DNA of 64,000 nt from Echinarachnius parma (GCA_037951105.1 JBAMJV010002943.1:124001-188000); one strand, 5' to 3'; shown: positions 11,637-22,180, counted from the first letter of the stretch. Numbers and translations: made by a program. Notes: generated by a model not told the origin, from the letters alone.

Positions 11637-14600
11637 GCGATTGATTGATTGAGCGATTGATTGATTGATTGATTGACTGATTGATTGATTGATTACTATT
11701 CAAATATTGTTTTACTTTTATACTCTTTATCCACATATAAATAGCTAGGGACGCTTGTTGGAGAAACCCCTGCATACATGGCCGGTGTTACATCACATTG
11801 GATGATTTTAACTGCATCTGCGATCCCGGATGGACTGGTATTAACTGCAACATCGGTAATTGATTCATTTGTCTGAAAGTTATTTTAAAATGTGTTATTT
11901 CTGTACTGTTTTCAATTTGCATCATAAATTGCAGTATTTGCGATAAAGTTATATGATAATTTCCTAGCAAACTTGAATTGTGTTTTAAATTTAAAGGGAT
12001 TTTAATTATAGCGGTTCCCTTATACATTGTTGTATTCGTATTAACAACAAAATCATGGGACAGGTGTCGTTTTTTCAAATTAATGATTGAAGTATTCAGA
12101 TAAGAAATTTTTCTTCTGTGTACAAAGTTAGTGCAGTGAGTTACTGTATATCACTTTGCATTTTCGCTCATTACTTGGCCATACAATGTCCAATTGACTT
12201 GAAATTTTCACACAATACCCTGTGGATATATGAGATAACAACAATATACATTGCATCAACCATTCATCACTTTTTGCACATGTCAACAAAGTTACTAGAT
12301 CCCTTTAATTGTTATTGTAATTGATTTAGGGGGCTAAAGAATTTGTGTCCGAAATCACAGTTTCTGAATAGGTGCCAACACAATCTGTGTATGTTGAAGT
12401 CGATACCAAAGTATGAGATACTGTTCATCATGTTTTCAATTAAATAATGTACCTTATGGAATATTTCCAATGACATTGTTTTGGTTTTAAATAGCAGGCC
12501 CTGACTTTATGAATGGCGTTTTATTGCCTTTTACAACGGAAGTCTTGTTAACGAAAGAGCCACTACTCCAACCGCGTACTCAGAAACAAGTGAACTCGTT
12601 CAACCCGTTTTTGCACTGTCCGTAATTCAGGTGTGCGCATGGTGAACTCAAGAGGGCGGCACAGTAGTATTATTTCACAGAAATACAATATAAATACTAG
12701 AACCCCCACTGAATAAGCGTATAGCGTTTTAACCACAGAGATAGGCCACACCTTTATCAGCAAGTTTTTGAAAATACGCACCGAATGTCATGCAAATGAG
12801 GTAGTACGTCAGATTTTTTTCATTTGAATAAATTATCAGACGTGGATTCATTGGATAAATTAACACATTACGCAAAAAGCTAAAGTAATTACGCATTGCG
12901 CACTTGCAGTTGCCATGGCATTTAAACACACACTTCTCAGCAAAATTGCGCTTCATAATACCAAAGACGCTTAAGTATTCTAATTCATCTCTATTATTTT
13001 AATTACGCGCAGTACTAACAGTTACGCGATGTCATGTATTTAATTGCGCACAGTCAAGAAACAGGGGATTTCCCTACTAGGATCAAAATATTGTTTTTCA
13101 TTGTGACGTCATAACAGAGGCATACCCATAGAAGTATGAATAAACAAACCAACCCGTTTCATACCATGAATTCGTGCGTGATAATTGTGAAGTTCGCGCC
13201 CGCGCATTATTATGAATGAATTTACGCTAATATTACCATGGCAGCCAGTCGAATTAACATAAAAATCGGTGGTTCTCTTCATTACGAATTTGGCCAACTT
13301 CCATTTTGAGTTGGGGGGGGGGGGGGGGGGGGCCTGTATTATTTCAATTGAGTTTATTTCACATCCACGAAAGCAACATTTTACAATCAAATACAATAAA
13401 ATATATACAAACTATTTACAAGATGTAATGGCAAAGGAGATTGTACAACAGGAAACAACAAAATATAGGAAATGGGTATTGAAGGGATGTGAGTGACCAA
13501 AAAAGGCCATTGCCCTGTCTAGGCCGGTCCCCTTTTTTCTACAACATCATGATTTATATCATCAATAAATCAAGAATAAAAATGTAATGTATAACTACAG
13601 TACACTTTTTATTATCACCATCATTATCATAGCTATTTTGATTTTTGTAACTAAAAATGTACTATTTCAGGCATAGACGAATGTGCCAGTAGCAAGTGTG
13701 AACACTTGTATCACGGACAGTGCAAAACCGGGTTGAACGAATTCACATGTGTCTGGGTACCCGATTGGATTAGTGACTTTTTCAATAGGTGAATCATTAC
13801 TGTGCAATGTTAATCGTATGATTGTACAGCTATATCAGAACGAACATTACAGAGGTTTTAGCTAGAGGTCTCGTCTTCAATTCCTAGCGAAGTCCAATAT
13901 TATTTTTGCAAGTATTAATTTGTTCGTGAAAACTTGTATTGTATTGCAAAGGGCAAGTTGATGGTTGCGAAAAGCCGTTTTAGTAACATGATACAAGCAG
14001 GTTTCAGGGTAATACAATGTGATCTCCATCATGAATCAGGACCAGGATTAGATCCACTCATCTCTAGACATGATTGGATCCACCGTATAACAGTTACACA
14101 GACTATCGCAATTCAGATGAAAGTGACATTTATTTTTGGAAGAAGTTAAAAACTACATTATGTCCGAAATTATAGTGATATAGTTCACCCCTAAACTGTC
14201 TAAACGATAACAACGTGCAATGTATCTCCTGAGTTAACGTGCTAAACGAAAATCCGCGTTTTGAAAGAAAACAAACATCTAGTGCTGAATGATAGCCACA
14301 TATTGTTTTGTAATTCCATTTAATTCGCAGAGTGGAAGTGTTACGATAACCATGTCAAGTGCTACCATGTGGCACAGCACGTAATGAACTGGAACGACGC
14401 ACGCAAGTACTGTCGCGGCCTCGGCCCGGTCACCATCAACGGAACCGCGCGCAACGTAACTCTCGTACTTCCACGCGCAGTGATGGAGACTCGTGACGTC
14501 ATAGACATCTGCCGCGAAGCCTTCGACCTCGGTCAGGGATGTGGTGCGCCGGATGAAGTCGACAAAGGCCGTATCACGTGGATCAACTGTCACCGTGAAG

Positions 14601-17600
14601 GGGACGGAGCGGACTTCGTCTGCGAAGCCGATGCCAGCGGGACGCTCTCCGCTTATCGGGGTGAGTAATTGCCATGGATCACCTTCACAACATCAAGACA
14701 AACATAGCAACGTCCTTTAAAAAAAAACACCATTTTGGAAATAACGAAAAATAACGTAATTGCTATAAATCACGTGCACAACATCAATAAAAACAAAGCG
14801 ACACTTCAGACACATAAACACATTTTGGAAATAACGAAACATTACTCAAAATTGAAAGGCAGTGGAGACGAGATCTGGGGGATGCTTCAGCCTCGAACGT
14901 ACATTGTGTATGAACATTTAAGTAGGCCCCGTTGCAAAAAGTGTTGCAATTAGATTCAATTCAGAAAACGTGCACAGTTTACTTAATCAGATGTGCACAT
15001 TAAGTAATAATTAATTGCAAGCTTACAATCGATCGCAACTTTTTCTGCTAACGTGTCTTAGTCGTTCTTACATTCACAGACCTTGAACAATGAAGAGATA
15101 TTCCCTATAGCAGCTCGCTGGCCCGGGGAAGCTAAACTGGGTAATCTATTGATTCTGAACGTAAATAACAATTATCCTGGCTCATTGATATAGAAATAAA
15201 TTATTCTTATAATAAACCTCTTAATAAAGAAATGTCTTACAATTTCACATAAGTCAATGTACAGCATCATTTGCTATTAGAATACAAATGGCTTCATAAT
15301 CAAATATGCTTAAATCAGAGCTTGGCCTGCATTTTATGGCATGACCTTGTCCTTTACCTTGAAATTCAAGCTCAACATGACAATAGACACCTGAATCTTT
15401 TCTACCTAGTTTAACTAATTATTTCAAATTACTAGCATAAATGCATCTCTTGTGCGACACAACTGATCATAATATAACATTTTCCTCAAGTGTCATAGCA
15501 TATAGAAGAAGTTGTACATCTGACTGAATTTCTATCCACTTATGTAATGTTTTATTATGTACAGTCAAACCTGTGTATAGCAACCACTTTAGGGACCGGC
15601 GAAAAGTGGTCGTTGTAGAAAGCTGGTCGCATTACACAGGTTGGCGGCCATTTTGAATTAATGGTCGCATGTATTGTGAATAATGTATGCACATTTGTAA
15701 TTAATAGCCGTCTGTACACGCACATTTCTATAGTTTTATTAAGTATGTATCACATGCATATAACCAAAACAGAAATTGAAATTACATATGAATTGGCATT
15801 ATACTATAAATTGTATTAAATGTTCATATTATCGTTTAAAGTGAAATTAAATAGAAAAATGTGTGAATATGCAAGCCATTGATTTACTCATCATGAGACT
15901 TGAGAGAATCAACTGCACTTCTAAATACGCATGTGGATAGTTTTTATGAGAATTCTAACTTCAAGATGCATTGTTTGGATGTAACAAACAATTAACAAGC
16001 GCACATATTATCATTAAAAAGAGAATCATATACTAGGGGAAACACCCCACCTCGGCGATAAAAATAATAGATGTCAAATTCGGTTGTAATGTTGAGTAAA
16101 GTGCCTTTATTCGACGCCTTTATGTCATGTATGTAGTCAGCATCAGATACTGTAGTGAAAGGCACGAATTATCTTTTTTATGAGTCTGACGCACTTGGTG
16201 TTGGTAATTAAACGTCTTTCTGAAGTTGATTAACATATAAGTTTGTTTTATGCCATTACATGGTCATAATTGGATCCTTGGTGACTCAAGCGCTAATTTT
16301 GTCGTCGCTATACTGAGGTTTATACGTGGGTCGGGACACAAATATGGTGGTCGCTGGTCGCGTTGGGCAGGTGGTCGCATTACGCAGGTCGTTTAACACA
16401 TGATTTATCAGGGGAGGACCGGAGAGTGGTCGTTATGAGCAGGTGGTCGCTATAGACAGGTGGTCGCATTAGCAGGTTTGACTGTACTATGTAATGTACA
16501 TGTGCTGTACTATACAGAGTGTCCCAGAAAAAATTAAACCGGGTTTCATGGTATACATTTTCATCTTATAATGAATCATTTCCTGGATGATATATATATA
16601 TATGTTTGAAAAGCTCTGTGTCTCTTCTTTCATTTGATATACAACTGATGGCACATAATTCACGCATGACTGAATTAGAACGATGGAAAAATTATATTTT
16701 CACGCAGAATTCGCAAGTTTGGGTGAGGTTTTGGGGTGAGTTTTGAGGGAAGTAAACGTACTTTTTTGGAAAAAGGACAAACACCGCATACAAATTCATA
16801 ATTGTATTTTTATATGACACCTCATGATTAAAAAAATGAATGATTTATGCCAGAGAACGAGTACAATGAAAACATGCTTGATTCCAGACCAAACTCATTC
16901 TTTCCTGATTTAGCCTGTTTCCCATGTTTTCCCTGATCCCCATGTTTGTGTAAATTCACTCATGCATCAAAGTCCATTGTCAGCTGCTAAGTCAGGAAAG
17001 CTGAGCGACTTCTTACTCAGCTTTCACCTTTTGGGCAGAAGTCAGACATATTTTTATTGTACTCGTTCTCTGGCATAAATCATGTATTTTTTGAGCATGA
17101 GGTGTCATGTAAAAGATACAAAAATGAACTTTTATGTGGTGTTTGTCCTTCTCAAAAATAAGTACGTTTACAACCCTTAAAACTCACCCAAAAATTCACT
17201 CAAACTTAAAATTCATGCGTGCAAATGGAATATTGGTAACACCACTTTCCATTGTTCTAATTAAAAGGACAGGTCCACTTTTACAAAACGTCTGAACAGC
17301 TTTCAGTTGACGGAGGGGGATCAATGTAACACGCAAACAAAAAATCAGAGCGAACAGCCCTCTAATTTGGATTCTACGAATGGAAAACGAATGCGTCCCT
17401 CTATTTAAACTATATATCGGTCAATAAAGGAGTTAAATTTAGCATAATATTATATCAATTTCGTACTTATTCTCGTAAAGGTATTGTGAAGCCGACATTT
17501 GTTAACGTATGTCACGGAAAAAGATCTAAAAAAGAAAGAATATATAATTACATGTGGTCAGTTTAAGCGATGTTTGGGTATTTTGCTCGGTAAACGCTCA

Positions 17601-19639
17601 TACATTAGTACTTATGTGCGGGTCACGTAGCTAGCGCGGGTCACGTAGGGGTCATGCATACCGATCTGCCACTCCATGAAATCTATGTACGAACTTACTC
17701 ACCGGCCGAAAATACGTATGTACCTATTTAACCGACGTCCCTTTTTTTTATTCAGTTTTAGGTCTATAACTCCACGAAAAAGAGATTTCAAGCCCTAATT
17801 TGTTCAGGCATGCTATTAAATGACATTTCCTTTCATATATGACAATAACCTCGCAACTTTTGAATTTTGGCTTGCCAAAGAGGATCTCTCCCTTTCATGC
17901 TTGAATTATGTGCCATAAGTTGTAGATCTAATGAAAGAAGAGACACAGAGCGTTTCAGACATTTATATATCATCAAGGAAATTATTCATTATGACAGAAA
18001 ATTTCTGCCATGAAACCCGGTTTCGTTTTATCTGGGACACTCTGTATATAACATGCATACAATAATCCACAATCACTGGATGATAACATAAACCAAACAA
18101 ACCTTTTTACAAGTTTAACACACACTAATTAATATAAATGAGTAAATCAATGTGATAAACTAACCTCTTTGCCTATTATGCAGCACTAGCATGAGTAACT
18201 ATGCTGCCAGGATGCGCTGAACTTTATCTGATTTTGGACATCAAAACAATTGCATCTTCTCTGTTAGAGACTCCATGTTGAACTCCAATATTCATACACA
18301 AGCTGGCGCTATGTCAGTAATTACTTTACAAACCTATACAGTTTCGAACACAAGCTGGCGCTATGTCAGTAATTACTTTACAAACCTATACAGTCTCGAA
18401 CACAAGCTGGCGCTATGCCAGTAATATTAATGAGACACTTTGAATAATAATAATATGGGCCTACATTAAAGGGTGACTGCATTTAAAGATTAAAAGACTT
18501 TGGTTGATCTATAATAATGAATACGTCACATATATGTTGACTATTTAATGTACATTTTTGTCATATTTTGCATATTATTTTTTCTACCTGCTAAGCTTCA
18601 ACCCTAAAAAAACCTGTCAGAAGCTATTGACTTCTGTGACATCATAATACCATTCAACCATCAGCTGAATGAAAAAAAGACATTGGTATGTCATTTGACC
18701 ACATGTTTACAATAGCATTCATGTTTTATACAATGCCCACTCACCATGAAAAGAAGGGTTTCAATGAAAACATCCAATGCTTAAATGCAATAAGGTACTC
18801 ATTGGTGAGAACATATCCGTTGTTTATGTTTATCTAGCTGATCGATGGTTGAATGGCAGTGTGATGTCAGAGAAGTCAATGGTAAAGGGGTTTTTAGGGG
18901 TGGATCTTAGCAGGTATAATACAAATAATGGAAAAAATAATATAAAAAATAATTATGACAAAAATGTACATCAAATAGTAAACAGATATGTGATGTATTC
19001 ATCATTATATATCAACCAAAGTCTTTTTATTTTCTAATTTAGTCACCCTTTAAATTCATGCATAGAATCAATACATCAACAATAGTGTAATACATACAAA
19101 TTATACTTTTAAGAGTCAACAATACAATTTGCAAAATACTCTAAAAATCAGTAATGAAATATATCATCAATTTGAAATGAGACAATAGTACATTTTTCAA
19201 ACAACTTTCACTACAGTTAGATTTCAAAGAACGATGGATTTTGTGTACTTTTATATTGTTTCCATGTTGTATGGGCGTAAATACTTACGTAATACCTACT
19301 TATCAGGGGGATGAGTGAATAGATCATCCCCCCTGTTGAATGGGGATTAATGACAGATTTACGCCCATGATTCATTCTCACAGCATGGCGCCAACTAAGG
19401 TGAACCCTCCAGTCGGACAAACGTAATACCTATTCATCAGGGGGATGAGTGAATAGATCATCCTCCCTGTTGAATGGGTATTAATGACAGATTTACGCCC
19501 ATGATTCATTCTCACAGCGTGGCGCCAAGGTGAACCCACCAATGGGACAAACGAGAACTGTATCTACTTAAAAGAGGATGGCTGGAATGACACAGGCTGC
19601 TGGTGGACGCATGCCGTCATCTGTCAACTGATCATGTAG
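4219..19639 (+). CDS. Secreted EGF / C-type lectin protein (six-exon model)
   Basis: The model joins 4219-4264, 9775-9969, 11745-11855, 13671-13772, 14331-14660 and 19518-19639. The sum is 906 nt, that is 301 residues plus a stop, with no internal stop, and every junction is phase 1. Phase-1 symmetric exons are the known signature of shuffled extracellular modules. The order is signal peptide, unknown Cys region (3 Cys), six-Cys EGF, four-Cys EGF-like region and a long-form C-type lectin domain ending ICQLIM. By family knowledge such proteins are secreted, often as innate-immune or matrix lectins; the role here is inference. The EGF and lectin exons are clear; exon 2 and the choice of donor in exon 4 are less certain. 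Further exons could exist in the long introns. Confidence 0.68.
4277..5188. mobile_element. Family F foldback element (CAGTCAAACCTG ends), copy 1
   Basis: A TA dinucleotide flanks both ends, and the termini CAGTCAAACCTG and CAGGTTTGACTG are inverted repeats. Inside are several more copies of a GGTCGC/AGACAGGTGG motif near each end. The TA target and CAGT termini fit the Tc1/mariner/pogo group. No transposase remains. It lies at the start of intron 1 of the lectin gene and holds a poly(C) run. Copy 2 is 15562-16484. Confidence 0.75.
5345..5801. mobile_element. MITE with CAGGGGCGGATCTA ends and internal hairpin repeats
   Basis: The ends CAGGGGCGGATCTA and TAGATCCGCGCCTG are near-perfect inverted repeats flanked by TACGA on both sides (5340-5344, 5802-5806). 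Three internal units of about 110 bp (markers at 5398, 5510, 5618) each carry two small hairpins: GACGATGC with its complement after three bases, and GCCGC with its complement after three bases. G and C homopolymers occur near both ends. Confidence 0.7.
5985..6146. mobile_element. Family D MITE fragment
   Basis: The right terminus ATTAGATCCCT followed by TTAA and the preceding 150 bp match the family seen complete at 21650-22037. The left end is not recognisable. Confidence 0.45.
6539..7440. repeat. Tandem array with palindromic TTTGCATAATATGCAAA
   Basis: After a solo arm of the 7501-8646 element (6539-6700), units of about 350 bp repeat. The palindrome TTTGCATAATATGCAAA or a close variant appears at about 6676, 6839, 7017, 7192 and 7366, that is every 163-178 bp. 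Shared flanks such as GAGCTAT and ATATTTTT show these are real repeats. Confidence 0.6.
7501..8646. mobile_element. Large foldback element with CTATAGTCCAGTCAAT ends
   Basis: The left arm (TATAGTCCAGTCAATAT, then GACCTCGGCAAAATTGCAAC, GAATTCTGTTCAGGAAAC) is repeated inverted at the right arm ending GATTGACTGGAATAGTAT. The arms exceed 200 bp, and more inverted segments such as ATTTTCTATCTAGGAATAG lie further in. No transposase is left. Confidence 0.7.
8695..9110. mobile_element. Family H MITE, copy 1
   Basis: The left end AACCAAAAGGCGCTTAAT is inverted at the right end in ATTTAACGCCTTTTGG and GAGCTCT. The same ends and interior (TATGAAAAT, ATGGATT) occur at 54812-55037. Confidence 0.6.
9410..9660. 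repeat. AAGCAATTGCTT palindrome repeats
   Basis: The palindrome AAGCAATTGCTT occurs at least four times. A unit of about 46 bp (GCACAAGCAATTGCTTG, TTTTCATGCATAC) is tandemly repeated at about 9525-9656, and an inverted half-copy lies at 9418-9480. Confidence 0.7.
9775..9969 (+). CDS. Exon 2: Cys-bearing exon of unknown fold
   Basis: A pyrimidine-rich acceptor (TCTTCCTCTAG) precedes 9775 and a CCAG|GTGATT donor follows 9969. The 195-nt exon is open, phase 1 at both ends and clearly richer in GC than the DNA around it. It encodes 65 residues with three cysteines (KCADS, EFCRK, FSCEM) and no domain I recognise. It fits between the signal peptide and the first EGF exon without disturbing the frame. 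Partial copies of its acceptor region lie upstream near 8985 and 9170. It could instead be a chance open stretch in a repeat. Confidence 0.4.
9970..10870. other. Intron 2 unique stretch
   Basis: It is AT-rich sequence between exon 2 and the (AGT)n tract. I saw no repeat family and no convincing exon. Confidence 0.4.
10880..11125 (+). repeat. Long (AGT)n microsatellite
   Basis: It is about 240 bp of AGT/TAG units with a few single-base breaks. The minus-strand poly-Leu/Thr/Tyr frame is not a gene. Confidence 0.95.
11560..11693 (+). repeat. (TTGA)n microsatellite
   Basis: Tetranucleotide TTGA/TGAT units with rare substitutions end about 50 bp before the EGF exon acceptor. The minus-strand Asn-Gln-Ser frame is a repeat artefact. 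Confidence 0.95.
11745..11855 (+). CDS. Exon 3: six-cysteine EGF-like domain
   Basis: The exon encodes a complete EGF module: the six cysteines fall in DAC, NPC, GRC, FNC, ICD and INC, with the typical ending CDPGWTGINC. This spacing supports disulfides 1-3, 2-4 and 5-6. It starts after TAAATAG at 11744 (phase 1) and ends at a G|GTAATT donor. A (TTGA)n microsatellite ends only about 50 bp upstream of the acceptor, so it sits close to the branch-point region. Confidence 0.8.
11995..12304 (-). mobile_element. Family D MITE, inverted copy in intron 3
   Basis: TTAA flanks both ends (11991-11994, 12305-12308), and the right terminus ACAAAGTTACTAGATCCCT is the complement of the family start. Length is 310 bp and no coding was seen. 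Confidence 0.7.
12310..13670. other. Rest of intron 3
   Basis: AT-rich sequence with a poly(G) run at 13313-13332. No exon was recognised. Confidence 0.4.
13671..13772 (+). CDS. Exon 4: EGF-like module with only four cysteines
   Basis: After a strong acceptor (ACTATTTCAG) the exon reads GIDEC, the usual start of a calcium-binding EGF module, then cysteines in SKC, GQC and FTC. Where the fifth and sixth cysteines belong the sequence is CVWVPDWI, so both partners of the last disulfide are gone. The donor A|GTGACT at 13773 keeps phase 1 with the next exon. A second GT donor at 13789 would shift the frame. Confidence 0.62.
14331..14660 (+). CDS. Exon 5: N-terminal part of C-type lectin domain
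   Basis: The acceptor TAATTCGCAG at 14330 and the donor GGG|GTGAGT at 14661 bound a GC-rich 330-nt exon in AT-rich surroundings. It opens with WKCYDNHVKCY, the extra N-terminal Cys pair of long-form lectin domains, then WNDARKYC, the first core cysteine in its usual helix. The middle (residues about 20-105 of the exon) is longer and more divergent than in common lectins. The missing end of the fold is supplied by 19518-19639 in the same phase. Confidence 0.75.
15562..16484. mobile_element. Family F foldback element, copy 2
   Basis: The same CAGTCAAACCTG termini, TA flanks and interior as 4277-5188 are present over 923 bp, inside intron 5 of the lectin gene. The two copies are about equally long and differ by scattered substitutions. 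Confidence 0.8.
16515..18044. mobile_element. Mariner-like foldback element (GTGTCCCAGA ends), copy 1
   Basis: TA dinucleotides flank the ends CAGAGTGTCCCAGA and TCTGGGACACTCTG, and the two arms are complementary over several hundred bp (AAACCGGGTTTCATGG near each tip). It is longer than its relatives at 59426-60272 and 62917-63764 because family C is inserted at about 17267-17899. Confidence 0.8.
17267..17899. mobile_element. Family C MITE nested in the mariner-like foldback
   Basis: The stretch from AAGGACAGGTCC to GATCTCTCCCTT matches 55619-56243 throughout (for example AAAACGTCTGAACAG, GGTCACGTAGCTAG). It interrupts an arm that is continuous in the other copies of the host element. Confidence 0.7.
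18293..18432 (+). repeat. Short minisatellite, unit about 58 bp
   Basis: ACACAAGCTGGCGCTATG recurs three times with a shared tail of TTACTTTACAAACCTATACA. Confidence 0.85.
18470..19049. mobile_element. TTAA-flanked MITE (AGGGTGACT ends)
   Basis: TTAA lies at 18466-18469 and 19050-19053. The termini are AGGGTGACT and AGTCACCCT, with further inverted match (AAAGACTTTGGTTGAT against ATCAACCAAAGTCTTT). Length 580 bp, in intron 5 just upstream of the duplicated acceptor. An 86-codon frame inside has no recognisable domain. Confidence 0.8.
19287..19550 (+). repeat. Tandem duplication spanning the exon 6 acceptor
   Basis: Units 19287-19420 and 19421-19550 are nearly identical and run from intron sequence through the CTCACAG acceptor into the first 30 or so bases of exon 6. 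The upstream copy has four extra bases after the CGCCAA codons, which brings a TGA into frame within seven codons, and it lacks the rest of the exon. It is a decoy or dead acceptor beside the real one. Confidence 0.8.
19518..19639 (+). CDS. Exon 6: C-terminal part of C-type lectin domain, with stop
   Basis: Starting at CTCACAG|CG, the exon encodes WRQGEPTNGTNENC, then GWNDTGC and a final ICQ before the stop at 19637-19639. GEPT stands where lectins carry the EPN or QPD sugar-specificity triplet, and WND is the conserved calcium-site motif. The core cysteines here pair by family rule with each other and with the Cys of exon 5. The unusual EPT triplet makes sugar choice uncertain. No AATAAA occurs in the next 300 bp. 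Confidence 0.78.
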
Positions 19640-19677
19640 GATCCAATTTCAATACAGATTTCAAATTTAATAGGCAT

Positions 19678-20000
19678 CTTGTAGATCAAAAACGCTGGGG
19701 CTTTCCCTGGATTTCCTGAAATAATGACTTTCTGGTAAAAGCACGAATTACGGGGGCCAGACAACTGAAGGCATGAAAATGGCGCGAAATCCGGGATATT
19801 GTTATCACTATGTTACATTGGTTTCGTATATTATCAGTGAGGCACGAAGTGATATCATAACAATAACCCGGATGTCGTGCCCTTTTCAGAAAAACCCCAC
19901 CAATCATGCCTTCAGTTGTCTGGCCCCCGTAATTCGTTCTTTTACCAGAAAGGCTTTATTTCAGGAAAGCCAAGGAAAGCCGCGGCGTTTTTGATCGACA
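19678..20000. mobile_element. Short foldback element after the lectin stop
   Basis: Arms starting ATCAAAAACGC and ending GCGTTTTTGAT are complementary for over 100 bp, including ACGGGGGCCAGACAACTGAA and its inverse. The mirror-image frames on both strands are the arms themselves. Confidence 0.8.
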
Positions 20001-20034
20001 AGATCCGAGTTAAAAACGCGTAGTACAAATATGT

Positions 20035-20460
20035 TTGAGTAGTCTGTAATTATGTGGGGATAGCTTGTTTCCCTTTCTCTAAGTCCGAGTGACTAGTTAA
20101 TACTAAAAATGTGACGTTTTAAAAGTTATTTCAAGCATTCATTAAGCATGGTAGAGTAGTTATTACTAATGTACGATAACATCTGCGTTCACTTAAACAT
20201 AGTATAACGAAGAATAGCAATACTCCAAGAAAAAAATTGTGGTCATTGAGTACAGATAAAAAGTAACTTTAAGTAAAATTGTCACATGTATACTGCAATA
20301 CGAGTTTAACAAATGTTGTATAAATATATTTGTATAGTCTCTAGTTCTTGGGTTTTATAGTGACTAGTTTTAAAATCAGAATGGGATTTTTAATTCTGAT
20401 TTCAAGTATTCGGTAAGGTTGCTAGTAATAATTGACGATAATATCTGCGTTCAGATATAT
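20035..20460 (+). repeat. Diverged tandem duplication
   Basis: Segments near 20035-20195 and 20330-20455 share AGTCTNTA, GTGACTAGTT, TTTCAAG and CGATAAYATCTGCGTTC in the same order, about 290 bp apart. Confidence 0.5.
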
Positions 20461-21280
20461 TGATATGTTTCTTGCATCACTCCTTGCACACACAAAATGG
20501 AATATACGCTGTAATCAGCAAAAAAGTGAAAGGATATTGCAACTAATCTGTAAATGTAAAACGTTGGGAAAAAAAATGTTTCATGAATGGAATATTTGAG
20601 CAATAAAATGCAGTTACCACGGATACACTTCAAACGCATTCTGTGCAAACCACGTAGCACGCGGATTCGAGTGGGTTGCTATGGGAATTCAAGCAAGCGA
20701 GTACGGGCCAAACAAGTTGTGAAATGTTGGCCCCATCTGAGTGGCGTTTATGGAACTTTCTTTGTATTTCTGCATTTAACGATGTTATGGTTAAAATGTT
20801 ACCATATTATAACACCTCTTGTATACTATTTCAACCATGTTGATCAGTTAGACAGTGCAGTATTGTTCAGTGCGAGGGCCAATTAGGTCTTACAGCAAGG
20901 CAATTCAACTGAAAGAGTTGACAAGAGAGCAACGTAAACTGATCAAATAAATTATTATGTGCATTTCATTTCGGTGATTCTGTCACTGCAGCTACATGTA
21001 TATATTGTAGGTAAATTCAAATTCGTTTCTTAGCATTTTAATTGGTGTAAACATCATTAAAAAATAGCGTTTCATAGTATTCAAAATTTTCATTCAATTT
21101 AAATCGTATCCCTTGTCATTGTCATTTGTCATTGTTTTGTAAAGATCTGGTAATACTTTTTGTTTCATTAATATAAGTACTGTATACAAATACGTTTCTA
21201 ATTCGTAAGGTATGCCGATGTATTTCTTGATCATTCGAATCAATGTGTGCATATATAGTTTTTGTTTTAATCTTAGATCT
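20460..21280. other. Unassigned stretch
   Basis: A 99-codon plus-strand frame (20587-20886) is basic at its N-terminus but has no domain I recognise and no flanking splice context. Otherwise I see nothing. Confidence 0.3.
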
Positions 21281-22180
21281 TCAGTTTTGGTAGAGAGGGC
21301 GCTGCACAACACAATTTGTTGTGAGTTAATGGAAAATTGAATGTCGAATTTGAAAGAACATGCAATTTTAATGACAGAATAAACTTTATTTGGTCAAATC
21401 GGTTTAGAAATGGGTGAAATAATAATACATATATTCTATCGTATTAAATTTGGGACCGAAATGTATTCGTTAATTTAAAAAAAAATGCTAACACTTTGTC
21501 CAAAATTTTCAAAAGCGGTTTTTAAATAGTTGCAATGATCTCTCTATTTAATCATTATTTCAACAAAACATCACATGCATAATTTTGTATGAAAAATGCT
21601 TGAAACCAATGTCTTTAAAGTTTTTAGTGAGCGCCCTCTTGTGTTTTAAAGGGATCTAGTAACTTTGTTGAGATGTGCAAAAACTGATGAATGGTTGATG
21701 CAATGTATACTGTTGTTATCTCATATGTCCTCAGGGTATTGTGTGAAAATTTCAGGTCAAATGGACAATGTATGGCCAAGTAATGAGCAAAAATGCAAAG
21801 TGATATTGGGTGATATTCACCAACTCACTGCATTCACTTTGTACAGGGATGAAAATCTCGCCCGGAGATTTTCTTATCTAAATACTTCAATCATACATAT
21901 CTTTGTAATGAAAGGGAAATTTGAAAAACCGAAAGCTGTCCCATGATTTTATTGTTAATACGAATACAACAAGGTATAAAGGAACCGCTAGAATTACAAT
22001 TTTATTTTGAGGATTTGGACAATGTTACTAAGTCCCTTTAATGGCTCTTTTTGAATGACACCAGGCATTTACTTAGTCGTTTGAAATTGTGTATACCTTT
22101 CGAGCATGTTGGAGTTATATTAATTTGTAATATTTCCTGTGCAGGTTTCGGTTACTAAAGTTCAGCCTTATCAAAACTGT
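21281..22180 (-). mobile_element. Family A MITE, inverted old copy split by family D
   Basis: The sequence on both sides of 21650-22037 matches the complement of family A (TTTTGGTAGAGAGGGCGC at left, GGTTTCGGTTACTAAAG at right). The D element therefore landed inside it. Confidence 0.65.
21650..22037 (+). mobile_element. Family D MITE, complete copy
   Basis: TTAA flanks the element (21646-21649, 22038-22041). The ends AGGGATCTAGTAACTTTGT and ACAATGTTACTAAGTCCCT are inverted. Length 388 bp. Confidence 0.75.

Noticed and set aside
11392-11775. Asn-Gln-Ser-Ile repeat protein on the minus strand
   Set aside because: It is the (TTGA)n microsatellite, and the opposite strand carries a real EGF exon nearby.
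13773-13788. Extension of EGF-like exon 4 to the donor at 13789
   Set aside because: It would end in phase 2 and break the frame of the lectin exon, whereas the donor at 13773 keeps it.
14279-14593. 104-codon minus-strand frame
   Set aside because: It lies antisense to the lectin exon, which has splice sites and domain motifs.
20587-20886. Basic 99-codon frame
   Set aside because: No domain, no splice context and ordinary base composition; a chance frame is as likely.
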